Notes: generated from the sequence alone by a model not told the origin. 64,000 nt of DNA from an uncultured Pseudomonadota bacterium (GCA_949289935.1 CASEQD010000002.1:65847-129846), one strand, 5' to 3'; positions 34,870 through 42,527 are shown, counted from the stretch's first letter. Translations and numbers: made by a program.

Positions 34870-35781
34870 ATGCGGAAAATGGGTTTATTGTGCGGAATTG
34901 CATTGTTAGTTGGTTGCTCTGCAATAAAGGAAAAGGTTGAGTTTGAGCTTTTAGCAGAAGCATGGATGATAAAATCAAATTCCTCAGCGAGAATAAATTC
35001 ATGTAAACAGTTAAAAACGGAAAGTTTTGATATCTTTTATTCTAAGGAGAATCAAAAATGTTTAAAAAACTATGGAGAATCCTTAAAAAAACAGCTTGAA
35101 GAAATGAATAAGAAAGACAGCAAAGCTGTTTCTCTTAGTTTTGTAGATGAAGTTATTCAAAATCGGCAAAAATATGGCGAATGTAAAATAACTAAAGGTC
35201 TGGATATCGAAAATGGGGAGATGTATTTGGAATATTATAAGGATGTGTACCAGATTTGTAGAGATTCCAATTATTTTAAAGTCGGAGATGCTGATCGTAT
35301 TATCGCCGATTATGAGAAAATAGATCAATTTAAACGCAGTCTGCCCAAACAGCAAGATTTGCAAAGCAAACAATATTTGGCACAAAGGGAAGCCTCCTTT
35401 AAACTCAAGCTTCAAGGCGTATTGTCGAAGGTAAATACGGATCCGGTGCTAAAGAAATTTAAGCAAAATGCACCTGATTTCATGATGGTCGGAATTGGCG
35501 ACGATGACAGTTGTCCTTTGGTTCTGTTTTTTGATATTATGCATAGTAAGGCATCAGCTTTCCATTCTGATCTGGCTTTTCCGCAGAATTATAAGTTTAT
35601 TCGAAAAAATGCGAATATTTTAGAGGTTTTTATCGGTGATTTTGAATTGAAATTTGCAAAAAATGGAAAAAACAGCATTAATGCAATCTTTGTTCGAATG
35701 ATAGATCTTGAAGGAAATACAATTACAAGCAAAAACACCGCGGAAAATAATTTTACCCTGCAGATGATATGTGGTATTTGA
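34870..35781 (+). CDS. Unknown lipoprotein
   Basis: The 303-residue protein has a lipoprotein signal peptide with lipobox LVGC (Cys16), so it should be lipid-anchored in the envelope. The mature part is Lys- and Glu-rich with many Cys residues (for example SCKQL near 44, KCLKNY near 64 and QICRDS near 137). I recognise no family. It is the last gene of the element before the right attachment repeat and follows the zinc-ribbon gene by 12 bases. Surface exclusion or a role in host interaction is possible but not supported by motifs. Confidence 0.7.
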   Translation: MRKMGLLCGIALLVGCSAIKEKVEFELLAEAWMIKSNSSARINSCKQLKTESFDIFYSKENQKCLKNYGESLKKQLEEMNKKDSKAVSLSFVDEVIQNRQKYGECKITKGLDIENGEMYLEYYKDVYQICRDSNYFKVGDADRIIADYEKIDQFKRSLPKQQDLQSKQYLAQREASFKLKLQGVLSKVNTDPVLKKFKQNAPDFMMVGIGDDDSCPLVLFFDIMHSKASAFHSDLAFPQNYKFIRKNANILEVFIGDFELKFAKNGKNSINAIFVRMIDLEGNTITSKNTAENNFTLQMICGI

Positions 35782-36132
35782 TAAGCTGGTGGATAGGTAA
35801 TGATCAGAAAGTTTATTAGGTATTGCATTTTCATCTCCAGTTGATGAAGAAGTTTTAGAAGAAAATTTATAATTGTTAAAAACATTCCCTGTTTCTAATT
35901 TTAAATTCCCTGATAAATTTGCATCTAGTTAGGTGTTATCCGAGCAAAACTGTATGTTTGCAGGAGTTTTGCACATAAAATTAGATTAAATTTCCCTGTA
36001 GATTCCCTGTTATTGCAGTGAGGCAATGATGCATTTGTGATTCGATGTTCGAAAAGATTTGTGGTCATCGTTTTAGAATATTAGCGAAATTTCATCTTTC
36101 GTATGCTTAATACCGTTGGGGTTTACTACACT
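35782..36132. other. Non-coding right end of the element
   Basis: No gene is visible in this stretch. It contains four copies of the word TTCCCTG (near 35885, 35907, 35991 and 36002) in the same orientation, and a hydrophobic-free AT-rich background. It may include remnants of a former attachment region. Confidence 0.5.
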
Positions 36133-36180
36133 GCCATTTTGATTAAAAAGACGCTGGTTTGCAGCGTCTTTTTTCGTATC
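36133..36180 (+). repeat. Right copy of 48-bp direct repeat, probable attachment site
   Basis: This copy matches 25947-25994 at 47 of 48 positions, including the terminator hairpin at 36145-36174. It lacks the tRNA body upstream. See the left copy for interpretation. Confidence 0.8.
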
Positions 36181-36196
36181 GTACCGAATGAACCGG

Positions 36197-36775
36197 TTAT
36201 TTTTTCAGTCCCAACTCTTTAAGCCAGCCTGAAATTCCGAAGGTGCGGCTGCCGTATCCTACCCAGCCGTTTTGTTCAATTTTGCACCCTTTGCATTGAG
36301 TCGTCATGTCGGAAATTGTTCTTTGTTTGCCACCGCCGCCATGGGTGATGAACGGAATGACGGTTTTTCCGTTCAGGTTATAGTTTTCGAGAAAACTGCT
36401 GACTTGCGGTGTGATGGTACCCCACCAATTCGGCGAGCCGATAAAAACAACATCGTATTGCGATATGTCGGCGACGCTGCTTGTCAATTTAGGCCGGAAA
36501 CCGGATTCAATTTCTTTTTTTGCCTGTTCGGTCATGGGGCGATCTTCATCGGGATAGCTTCCTTCTGCTTTGATTTCAAATAAATCTCCGCCGATATTTT
36601 CATGGATGGCTTCTGCGACTTCTTTGGTGTTGCCGCTGTAAGAATAGTAGGCAATCAGGATTTTTTGGGGTTGTTCCGTCATGAGTTGTTCTTCTTTTTG
36701 TGCTTGAGCCAGAGCTTTGTAGCCGAAAAAGGCCAATGCAGCAAAGACCGCGGTTCCCAATAAGATTTTATGCAT
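36197..36775 (-). CDS. Flavodoxin-like protein with N-terminal anchor
   Basis: The 192-residue protein is a flavodoxin with an N-terminal hydrophobic segment (about residues 5-23, ending ALAQAQ) that is either a signal peptide or anchor. The FMN phosphate loop AYYSYSGNTKEVAEAI is near residue 41; FIGSPNWWGTITPQV near 106 and THGGGGKQRTISDM near 142 line the flavin. It resembles the flavodoxin_4 subgroup. The start at 36775 has AAGGAG upstream. It follows the aldo/keto reductase gene by 19 bases and is the last gene of the operon, so it may exchange electrons with that protein. Confidence 0.87.
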   Translation of the reverse strand: MHKILLGTAVFAALAFFGYKALAQAQKEEQLMTEQPQKILIAYYSYSGNTKEVAEAIHENIGGDLFEIKAEGSYPDEDRPMTEQAKKEIESGFRPKLTSSVADISQYDVVFIGSPNWWGTITPQVSSFLENYNLNGKTVIPFITHGGGGKQRTISDMTTQCKGCKIEQNGWVGYGSRTFGISGWLKELGLKK

Positions 36776-36794
36776 GTTTTTCTCCTTGTTGTGG

Positions 36795-38033
36795 TTATGC
36801 TTCAAAGGTTTTTGCGACTTCTTTCATCCATTTGTGAATTTCTATATGCTGCGGGCAATGTTGTTCGCACAATTTGCAGCTGATGCAGGAAGAGGCTTTG
36901 CCGTGAGTTTTGGTCAAATTGTCGTAATAGAGTTTTTGAGCGTTGAATGGTTTGTCCGAACGTTCCTGCTTTTCCGCGTTATAGAGAGCAAAATAATCGG
37001 GAATTGCTATTTTCATCGGGCAGAATTCCACGCAGTATTTGCAGGCGGTGCAGGGAATGGTGACGGAGGCATGAAGGGTTTTGACCGCGGCTTCTATGAC
37101 TTTCATTTCCTGTTCGTTCAAGGGTTTGAAGTTTTGCATGTAGCCGGTGTTGTCTTCCACTTGTTCCAGATTGCTCATACCGCTTAAAACCATCATAACG
37201 CCCGGCAGCGACGCTGCATAACGAATGGCCCAGGAGGCAACGGACATATTCGGTTCGGCGGTTTTGAAGATTTTTTCAACGGCCGGCGGAACCTGTGCCA
37301 GAGTACCGCCTTTGACAGGTTCCATTACGATAACCGGTTTGTTGTATTTTTGGGCAATTTCATAGCATTTACGAGATTGAATGCTGGCATTGTCCCAGTC
37401 AATGTAATTGATTTGCAGTTGGACGAAATCTACTTCCGGATGTTCTTTCAGCACTTTTTCCAACATTTCGGGCGAATCATGAAAAGAAAAACCGATTTGT
37501 CTGACTTTCCCTTCTTTTTTCTTGTCGGCAATGAATTTGAAGCTGTTATATTTTTGAACATTGCCAATGGTGTCGGTATTGATGTTGTGCAGCATATAGT
37601 AGTCAAAATAATCCAGTCCGGTCTTTTCCAGCTGTTTATTAAAGATTGTTTCCTGATCTTCTTCACTTTTCAGGTAACCGACAGGCAATTTGCTGGCAAC
37701 GGTAAAGCTGCGGCGCGGGTGGCGTTCAACAAGAGATTTGCGGATGGCGATTTCGCTTTCATATCCCATGTACATCCATGCGGTGTCAAAATATGTAAAA
37801 CCGTGATTCAGGAAAGTATCTACCATTTTGTTTAACAAATTATAGTCGATGGCGGTTTGATCCTGAGGGTTTTTCAACGGCAGACGCATGAAGCCGAAAC
37901 CGAGTTTGTTTGACGGATTTATTTTGCTTTTAACAGTTTCATTTACGGGAATTGCTTCCGCCAGAGTGAGTTTGGGCAGTGATGCCAGAGCAAACATTGC
38001 CAGAGAGTTCATTAAAAATTCGCGTCTGTTCAT
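36795..38033 (-). CDS. Aldo/keto reductase with C-terminal ferredoxin domain and Tat signal
   Basis: This 412-residue protein begins with a twin-arginine type signal ([20 protein letters not shown]). The aldo/keto reductase barrel spans about residues 40-310, with [11 protein letters not shown] near 79 (catalytic Tyr region), SKLPVGYLK near 113 and [13 protein letters not shown] near 203. The C-terminus adds two 4Fe-4S motifs: [12 protein letters not shown] near 334 and [12 protein letters not shown] near 387. It is encoded directly after tatC, whose product would export it. Substrate is unknown. Confidence 0.9.
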   Translation of the reverse strand: MNRREFLMNSLAMFALASLPKLTLAEAIPVNETVKSKINPSNKLGFGFMRLPLKNPQDQTAIDYNLLNKMVDTFLNHGFTYFDTAWMYMGYESEIAIRKSLVERHPRRSFTVASKLPVGYLKSEEDQETIFNKQLEKTGLDYFDYYMLHNINTDTIGNVQKYNSFKFIADKKKEGKVRQIGFSFHDSPEMLEKVLKEHPEVDFVQLQINYIDWDNASIQSRKCYEIAQKYNKPVIVMEPVKGGTLAQVPPAVEKIFKTAEPNMSVASWAIRYAASLPGVMMVLSGMSNLEQVEDNTGYMQNFKPLNEQEMKVIEAAVKTLHASVTIPCTACKYCVEFCPMKIAIPDYFALYNAEKQERSDKPFNAQKLYYDNLTKTHGKASSCISCKLCEQHCPQHIEIHKWMKEVAKTFEA

Positions 38034-38082
38034 TAAGATATCCTCCTTTTTTTGATTTTTTATCCAGAATAATTTTTAGAGG

Positions 38083-38814
38083 TTACTTTAAGTCAAGCGT
38101 TTTTTTTGTTTTTTTACCAGAACGTGAAAAATACAGTCCGGCTTCAAACAGCAGGTAGGTTGGCAGCGCCAGCATTAACTGACTGACAATATCCGGCGGG
38201 GTCAGCAGTGCCGCGATGATTAATATGGCAACAAAAATGTAAGGTCTTTTGTTTTTGACGTTTTCGTAGGCGACAATGTCCGAACGAATCAGAGACCAGG
38301 TTATCAAAGGGAACTGAAACATCAGCCCGAAAACCACCGACAGCCATAGAGCCAGCGTGATGGTTCCGGAAATGCCGAACACTGCTTTGATGTCTTCCGT
38401 GGCAAAGCTTATGCCGAAATTGATAATCATCGGCAAGATGAAGAAAATGCAAAACAATGTGCCGGCAATGAATAAAAAGCTTGAAGTCAGGACTATTGAT
38501 CGGATGAATTTTCTTTCGTTATCATATAGCGCCGGCAGAATAAAGTCCCATATTTTTTTTGCAATATAAGGAAAACAGCACAGCAGGTCGAGCACGAAAG
38601 CCGTTTTTATCTGGAGAATGAATACTTCCATCGGTGAAAAATAGTTGAGCGTTATATTGTTGTTTCCGACCATGATTTTGATAAGCAGGCTGATGCCGTA
38701 CGGTGCCGCCAGATATGCCGGAAGGATGCCTATTCCCAGTGCCGTGAAGCAGTTTATCAGCAGCTTGCGTAAAGCTTCAAGGTGTGTTGTCAGGCTTTCG
38801 TCCCTGTCTTCCAT
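38083..38814 (-). CDS. tatC: Twin-arginine translocase subunit TatC
   Basis: TatC is the six-helix receptor of the Tat pathway and binds twin-arginine signal peptides of folded proteins. The 243-residue protein opens with the charged segment LTTHLEALRKLLI (conserved HLxELR region), and shows FSPMEVFILQIKTAF near 79 and FAFxxPL-like FMFQFPLITWSLIRS near 165. It lies 3 bases after tatA. No tatB is present here, so the pair may act as a minimal TatAC system or use a TatB encoded elsewhere. Confidence 0.92.
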   Translation of the reverse strand: MEDRDESLTTHLEALRKLLINCFTALGIGILPAYLAAPYGISLLIKIMVGNNNITLNYFSPMEVFILQIKTAFVLDLLCCFPYIAKKIWDFILPALYDNERKFIRSIVLTSSFLFIAGTLFCIFFILPMIINFGISFATEDIKAVFGISGTITLALWLSVVFGLMFQFPLITWSLIRSDIVAYENVKNKRPYIFVAILIIAALLTPPDIVSQLMLALPTYLLFEAGLYFSRSGKKTKKTLDLK

Positions 38815-38817
38815 CGG

Positions 38818-39042
38818 TTATTTTTCTTCGTCTTTTTTTGATGCTTTTTTTTCTTCTTCTGCGGCGGCATTTTGGACGGAATCTTTAAGTTCACGCGCTT
38901 CGTTTTGCAAAAGTTCTTTGGCTTTTTTGTATTCATACTGGGCTTTCCCCAAGGCTTTTGCCAGTTCAGGAATGCGCTTGCCGCCGAAAAGAATGAGGAC
39001 GACGATTAAAATCAGGGCAATTTCGGTTAATCCTAAAGACAT
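38818..39042 (-). CDS. tatA: Twin-arginine translocase subunit TatA
   Basis: TatA oligomers form the pore of the Tat pathway. The 74-residue protein has the N-terminal membrane helix [30 protein letters not shown] with the FGGKRIPEL hinge (given here in two pieces: residues 2-17 and 18-26), then an amphipathic helix and a charged tail rich in Glu and Lys. It follows the polyferredoxin gene by 15 bases and precedes tatC. Confidence 0.93.
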   Translation of the reverse strand: MSLGLTEIALILIVVLILFGGKRIPELAKALGKAQYEYKKAKELLQNEARELKDSVQNAAAEEEKKASKKDEEK

Positions 39043-39057
39043 TGTTGTTCTCCTTAG

Positions 39058-40332
39058 TTATAAGATTTTTTGTTGGGCGGCGGCAGCGACGGTTATTGCT
39101 TTTACGGGGCAGGCCGCCTGACAGGCGCCGCAGCCGATACATTCATCAGAGTTGATTTGAGGAAAGCCGCCATTTTCTTTGCTGATTATTTGCCGGGGGC
39201 ATTTCATGACACAAAGGCCACATTTGATGCAGGCGTCGTTGTTGATAACGGCAGTTCCGATCCGGGTTTTCTGCTTTTCTTCCAGAGTTATGCGCCGGAT
39301 GGCTCCGGACGGGCAGATTTCAGAACATTTGTGGCAATCGTAGCTGCAGAAGCTGTTTTGGTAATCAATATGTACAACCGGGCAGTCATCAGAGGCTTTT
39401 TTCAAAATTTTCATCGGGCAATTCTGAACGCAGAGATTGCAATTAAGGCATTTCCCGGCGAAATCTTCAATATTTCCGGCGCCGGCGGGTAAAATGATTT
39501 TTTTCAGTTTTTCAGAAGCGGCACCGGCCAGTTTTACACCATATCTGGCGGCAACAGCAAAAACGGCAATGACGGCTGCGCCTGTCAACAGTTGTCTTCT
39601 CTGCGGATTAAATGATACCGGCGGTTTAGAGCTGCATCCGTAAGTAAGGCTGTTTTTGCGGCAGACTCCGAGGCATTTGAGGCATTTGATGCAGGTTTCG
39701 TTGTCAACGGTTTTGTTTTTGAAATCAATGCTGCCGGTTGGACATTGCCGGGCGCACAAACCGCAGGAAATGCATTTGTTCTTGTCGATGTTTATTTTGA
39801 AAAAAGAGTGCTTTGCAATCAGGCCGAGGACGGTGCCGACAGGACAGATGTTGGTGCAAAAAAATCTTCCGCGAAACCAAACCAAAAACATTATAAGGGT
39901 AATTGCTACCAGACCGATGATGCTGCCGCTTACCGCCGCGCCCGAGAGCGTATAGGGATCCGTCAGCCGAAAAACGGCGGCCGAACCTCCCGCCAAACAG
40001 CCGAAAGCAACCGCAGCGATAAAATATTTGTAAATATGTTTTTTCCGAGGGGTGTTTTTGCGACGGAACAAAAACATCAGAAATTCCTGAAAAAGCCCCA
40101 ACGGGCACAGCGTTGAACAATAAATGCGGCCAAACAGGAAAGTTAAAGTCAACAGCAGCAAAAACAGAATACTTGCTCCCAAAGCCACACCGGAAAGAAT
40201 CCTTTGCAACAGGGAAACAAACTGAATATCAAAAATTTTTACGGGATAAAATATGCCGGCAAATGCGGCCAGACACAAAGCTGCGATAATGACGACAATT
40301 CCAATTCTCAGATAATAAATTTTTTTGTTCAT
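39058..40332 (-). CDS. NapH/MauN-like membrane polyferredoxin
   Basis: The 424-residue protein has about five membrane segments in its first half with CSTLCPLG near residue 73 and CTNICPVGTVLG near 161, the NapH-like loops, followed by soluble ferredoxin modules: CISCGLCARQCP near 188, CIKCLKCLGVC near 216, an RRQLLTGAAV segment that could be a second anchor near 244, CLNCNLCVQNCP near 295, CHKCSEICP near 330, CIKCGLCVMKCP near 366 and CIGCGACQAACP near 398. It should pass electrons across or along the membrane, probably to the exported reductase in the same operon. The partner is inferred from context. Confidence 0.88.
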   Translation of the reverse strand: MNKKIYYLRIGIVVIIAALCLAAFAGIFYPVKIFDIQFVSLLQRILSGVALGASILFLLLLTLTFLFGRIYCSTLCPLGLFQEFLMFLFRRKNTPRKKHIYKYFIAAVAFGCLAGGSAAVFRLTDPYTLSGAAVSGSIIGLVAITLIMFLVWFRGRFFCTNICPVGTVLGLIAKHSFFKINIDKNKCISCGLCARQCPTGSIDFKNKTVDNETCIKCLKCLGVCRKNSLTYGCSSKPPVSFNPQRRQLLTGAAVIAVFAVAARYGVKLAGAASEKLKKIILPAGAGNIEDFAGKCLNCNLCVQNCPMKILKKASDDCPVVHIDYQNSFCSYDCHKCSEICPSGAIRRITLEEKQKTRIGTAVINNDACIKCGLCVMKCPRQIISKENGGFPQINSDECIGCGACQAACPVKAITVAAAAQQKIL

Positions 40333-40354
40333 GTTTTCGGCTTTTTGTTTGTAT

Positions 40355-40801
40355 TTATTGAATTTTTTTATCTGTTTTGGTTAAAAACTGTTTTCTTTTT
40401 TCGTTTAATTCCGGGATGGCAAAAGCGGCGTCGAGACTGCCTTTTTTGACGGCTTCTTCGTAAAGGCTGATTTTATAGTTTATTCTTTCCATGTGTTTTT
40501 GCAGCAAAGCTATTTGTTCTTCAATGCGTTTTTTTTGTTTTTGAAACATATCAAGCCTTTGGGAAAGGGTGGAATCGCCTTCAATAAACCAGTCAATATA
40601 TTGTTTTATGCCTTTCAGGGGCATGCCGGTTTCTTTCAGGCATTCAATCATTCCCAGCCAGCCGAGGTCGTTATCGGAAAAGACTCTCAAGCCGGCACTG
40701 TTTTTTCTGATAAAAGGCAGCAGTCCTTCTTTTTCGTAGTATCTAAGCGTGTGCGTCGACAAGCCGGTTTTGTGGGCGATCTGTCCGATAGAATATCCCA
40801 T
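40355..40801 (-). CDS. MerR family transcriptional regulator
   Basis: This 148-residue MerR regulator begins MGYSIGQIAHKTGLSTHTLRYYE, with the helix-turn-helix and the conserved LRYYEKEGLLPF (residues about 18-30), followed by a dimerisation coiled coil (about 80-125). No metal-binding cysteines are present, so it belongs to the non-metal branch common near oxidoreductases. The start at 40801 has AGGAGG 7 bases upstream. It is the first gene of the six-gene minus-strand operon and probably regulates it. Two palindromes lie upstream. Confidence 0.88.
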   Translation of the reverse strand: MGYSIGQIAHKTGLSTHTLRYYEKEGLLPFIRKNSAGLRVFSDNDLGWLGMIECLKETGMPLKGIKQYIDWFIEGDSTLSQRLDMFQKQKKRIEEQIALLQKHMERINYKISLYEEAVKKGSLDAAFAIPELNEKRKQFLTKTDKKIQ

Positions 40802-40828
40802 TTTTTTCCTCCTCAGGCTTAAGGCTAG

Positions 40829-40841
40829 GCAGAAATTCTGC
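40829..40841. promoter_or_regulatory. Palindrome upstream of the MerR gene
   Basis: GCAGAAATTCTGC is a perfect 13-base inverted repeat, 28 to 40 bases upstream of the MerR start codon. It could be an operator or part of the 5' leader. Confidence 0.35.
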
Positions 40842-40865
40842 ATTTGTCAATCCAAAAATTAAACC

Positions 40866-40879
40866 TAGAGTTAACTCTA
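40866..40879. promoter_or_regulatory. Probable MerR operator
   Basis: TAGAGTTAACTCTA is a perfect 14-base palindrome. GAGTTAACTC-type dyads are typical binding sites for MerR regulators of the AdhR kind, so autoregulation of the redox operon is likely. The site lies 65 to 78 bases upstream of the MerR start. Confidence 0.55.
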
Positions 40880-41080
40880 ATATAAAATTATGTGAAATCG
40901 TAAAAATACCGCTTGATTTAGAGTAAACTTCGATATTGGTCATGAATTATTTTGATTTGAAATTTTTGTTAACAGGATGGAAAGGTTGACAAGATTGTTT
41001 TTGACGTGCCGCACCAGTGTTATCTGCATAAGCTTTTGAGCGGCAGGAAAGACGGCTTTTTAACGGCTGGCCGATGCGGT

Positions 41081-41120
41081 CAATAAAAAAACAGGTTTTT
41101 CAGGAACTTGTTTTTTATTG
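41081..41120. terminator. Terminator-like hairpin with A and T tracts
   Basis: A 16-bp stem with one bulged base (41081-41097 with 41105-41120) has an A tract on one arm and a T tract on the other, so it could terminate transcription on either strand. Confidence 0.55.
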
Positions 41121-41158
41121 ATTTTGGAAATTTTGTTTAATAAATCCTTAATTTTGTC

Positions 41159-41187
41159 TTGACAAAATTTAGAAACAGCAATAATGT
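41159..41187 (+). promoter_or_regulatory. Probable promoter of the M16 homologue
   Basis: TTGACA at 41159-41164 and TAATGT at 41182-41187 are 17 bases apart. The -35 box is part of an 18-base inverted repeat (ATTTTGTC and GACAAAAT around TT, 41151-41168), a possible repressor site. Confidence 0.6.
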
Positions 41188-41236
41188 CTTTTCTGTTTTA
41201 ATTATTTTTATGTTTAACTTATTAATTATAATCATT

Positions 41237-42472
41237 ATGAAAAGTTTTACTTTAGCTAACGGAGTGAAGGTTTTTGTTATTTCGAACGCCAGCGGCGGGG
41301 CAAATTACAGAGTATCAGCAACAGTTCGCGTAGGACATGTTAATGAGCCCAAACTCGGAATTGCGGCGGTTTGCGAAAAGGTTTTGCTTTCGCAGTTGGA
41401 AAGTACTTCGGCGGTTTACGGCGGAACAATTACGTCATTTTTGACAGGATGTTCCAAGGAAAATGTCGGTAAAGCAGTCGAATCGCTGGCAGCGGTTTTT
41501 AAAAATCCGGATCTTTCCCAGGAAAAAATTGATGCTGCGGTAAATGACATTATCCAGCATACGCGGGACAGAGCCGTGCTTCCCAACCGGCAGATGAAAC
41601 TGTTGTATAAGCATACGGCTTTCAAAAAAGGCAAGGTGCTTTGGGATACCGAGGCTTATATCGCTTCTATCCGGAGTATTGTTCCGGAAGATTTGAAAAA
41701 GCTGATTGATACCTATTATTCGGGTAAGAATCTGGTTATCGGTATTGCCGGTCCTTTGGTGAAGGGGGATAAGTTCTGTGATCTGGTGAAGGCTCATTTT
41801 GAAGATTATCCTTCCGGAACAGAGCAGAAACTGGACAAGCAGTTCTATACCGGCGGTTATGCCAAAATTTCCGCACGGACGAATTTTCAGAAAGTGATGA
41901 TGGGCTGGGATGTTTCCAACCTTCAGAACGTGGCCGAGGCGAATGTGCTGATGTCGATGTTGTTCGGACGTCTGGAAAGAAGTTTTGCCGAAGCCGGGAT
42001 GAATGTTTCCACGGAAGTTAAAATTGCCGGGTATTACGGAAACTGCAGAACACTTCGGGTGGCAGTGACGCTTAATACCGGAGAGAGCATGAACGATTGC
42101 ATTGATATTGTTTGTTACAATATCTGGCGTTTGAAAGAGAAGCTGGCTTCCGACCGACGGATGGAAACTTCCCGCAATACGGCCATGACTGACAAGTTGT
42201 TCCAGCTGACCCAGCGTGAAGATGCGTCGATTGAACCGGCCTGGCAAATTCTTGGACGCGGACAGATGTATGATATTTCGGAACGGATTAATGCAACCTG
42301 GCAGGTTTCCGCCCGGGATGTACAGGATATTGCCCGGGAAATATTTTCTACTCCGCTGACAATGGTCGTATGTGCCAACAGTCCATGTTACACATATGAA
42401 GAAGTAAAAAAACTGATTTGCAAACAATGGTCGTATGCGCCGACAGTCCATGCTGCGCATATGAAGAAGTAA
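41237..42472 (+). CDS. M16 (insulinase) family homologue lacking the zinc motif
   Basis: The 411-residue protein has the M16 peptidase fold: FTLANGVKVFVISN at the start, ISATVRVGHVNEP-type strand, and the second domain near IVPEDLKKLIDTYYSGKNLVIGIAGP (residues about 150-175). The catalytic HxxEH is absent; the equivalent stretch is GIAAVCEKVLLSQ near residue 41, so it is probably non-catalytic, as one partner of M16 pairs often is. The frame is open from 41159, but that TTG is the promoter -35 box, so the ATG at 41237 is chosen although it has no clear ribosome site. The last 15 residues come from a frameshifting tandem duplication. Confidence 0.75.
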   Translation: MKSFTLANGVKVFVISNASGGANYRVSATVRVGHVNEPKLGIAAVCEKVLLSQLESTSAVYGGTITSFLTGCSKENVGKAVESLAAVFKNPDLSQEKIDAAVNDIIQHTRDRAVLPNRQMKLLYKHTAFKKGKVLWDTEAYIASIRSIVPEDLKKLIDTYYSGKNLVIGIAGPLVKGDKFCDLVKAHFEDYPSGTEQKLDKQFYTGGYAKISARTNFQKVMMGWDVSNLQNVAEANVLMSMLFGRLERSFAEAGMNVSTEVKIAGYYGNCRTLRVAVTLNTGESMNDCIDIVCYNIWRLKEKLASDRRMETSRNTAMTDKLFQLTQREDASIEPAWQILGRGQMYDISERINATWQVSARDVQDIAREIFSTPLTMVVCANSPCYTYEEVKKLICKQWSYAPTVHAAHMKK

Positions 42473-42489
42473 AAAAACGGATTTGCAAA
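42360..42489 (+). repeat. 65-bp tandem duplication at the end of the M16 gene
   Basis: Bases 42360-42424 and 42425-42489 are two adjacent 65-base copies that differ at six positions. Because 65 is not a multiple of three, the second copy is read in a different frame and gives a new stop at 42472. Read in the original frame, the second copy encodes almost the same peptide as the first. Confidence 0.9.
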
Positions 42490-42527
42490 AAAGAGTTTTA
42501 TTTATAGCTTTTTTAGCCTAGCTTGGA

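Larger units (their letters stand above)
25951..36180. mobile_element. Integrated 10.2-kb element with serine recombinase and terminase (satellite-like)
   Basis: The segment between the 48-bp repeats holds twelve genes: AbiH, large serine recombinase, DUF2924, ParB-methyltransferase, DUF5681, large terminase, XRE repressor, DUF6150-like, a small membrane protein, an EEP-family enzyme, a zinc-ribbon membrane protein and a lipoprotein. No portal, capsid, tail or lysis gene of recognisable type is present. By eye it is more AT-rich than the flanks. The integration module is on the minus strand at the left and the packaging and cargo genes are on the plus strand. I infer a phage satellite or reduced prophage. 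Confidence 0.8.
40844..41158. other. Intergenic region between the MerR operon and the M16 gene
   Basis: Apart from the palindromes near 40866, this stretch holds a short open segment without a start codon (about 40974-41084, encoding KVDKIVFDVPHQCYLHKLLSG and more, here only described) that may be a gene remnant, and a long hairpin at 41081-41120. Confidence 0.4.

Noticed and set aside
40977-41039. Short plus-strand ORF of 20 codons starting MERLTRLF
   Set aside because: Too short, with a poor ribosome site; the same bases read in another frame look like a gene remnant, so neither is listed as coding.
41435-42460. Minus-strand ORF of 341 codons opposite the M16 gene
   Set aside because: It lies wholly opposite a conserved coding region and has no ribosome site or recognisable motif.
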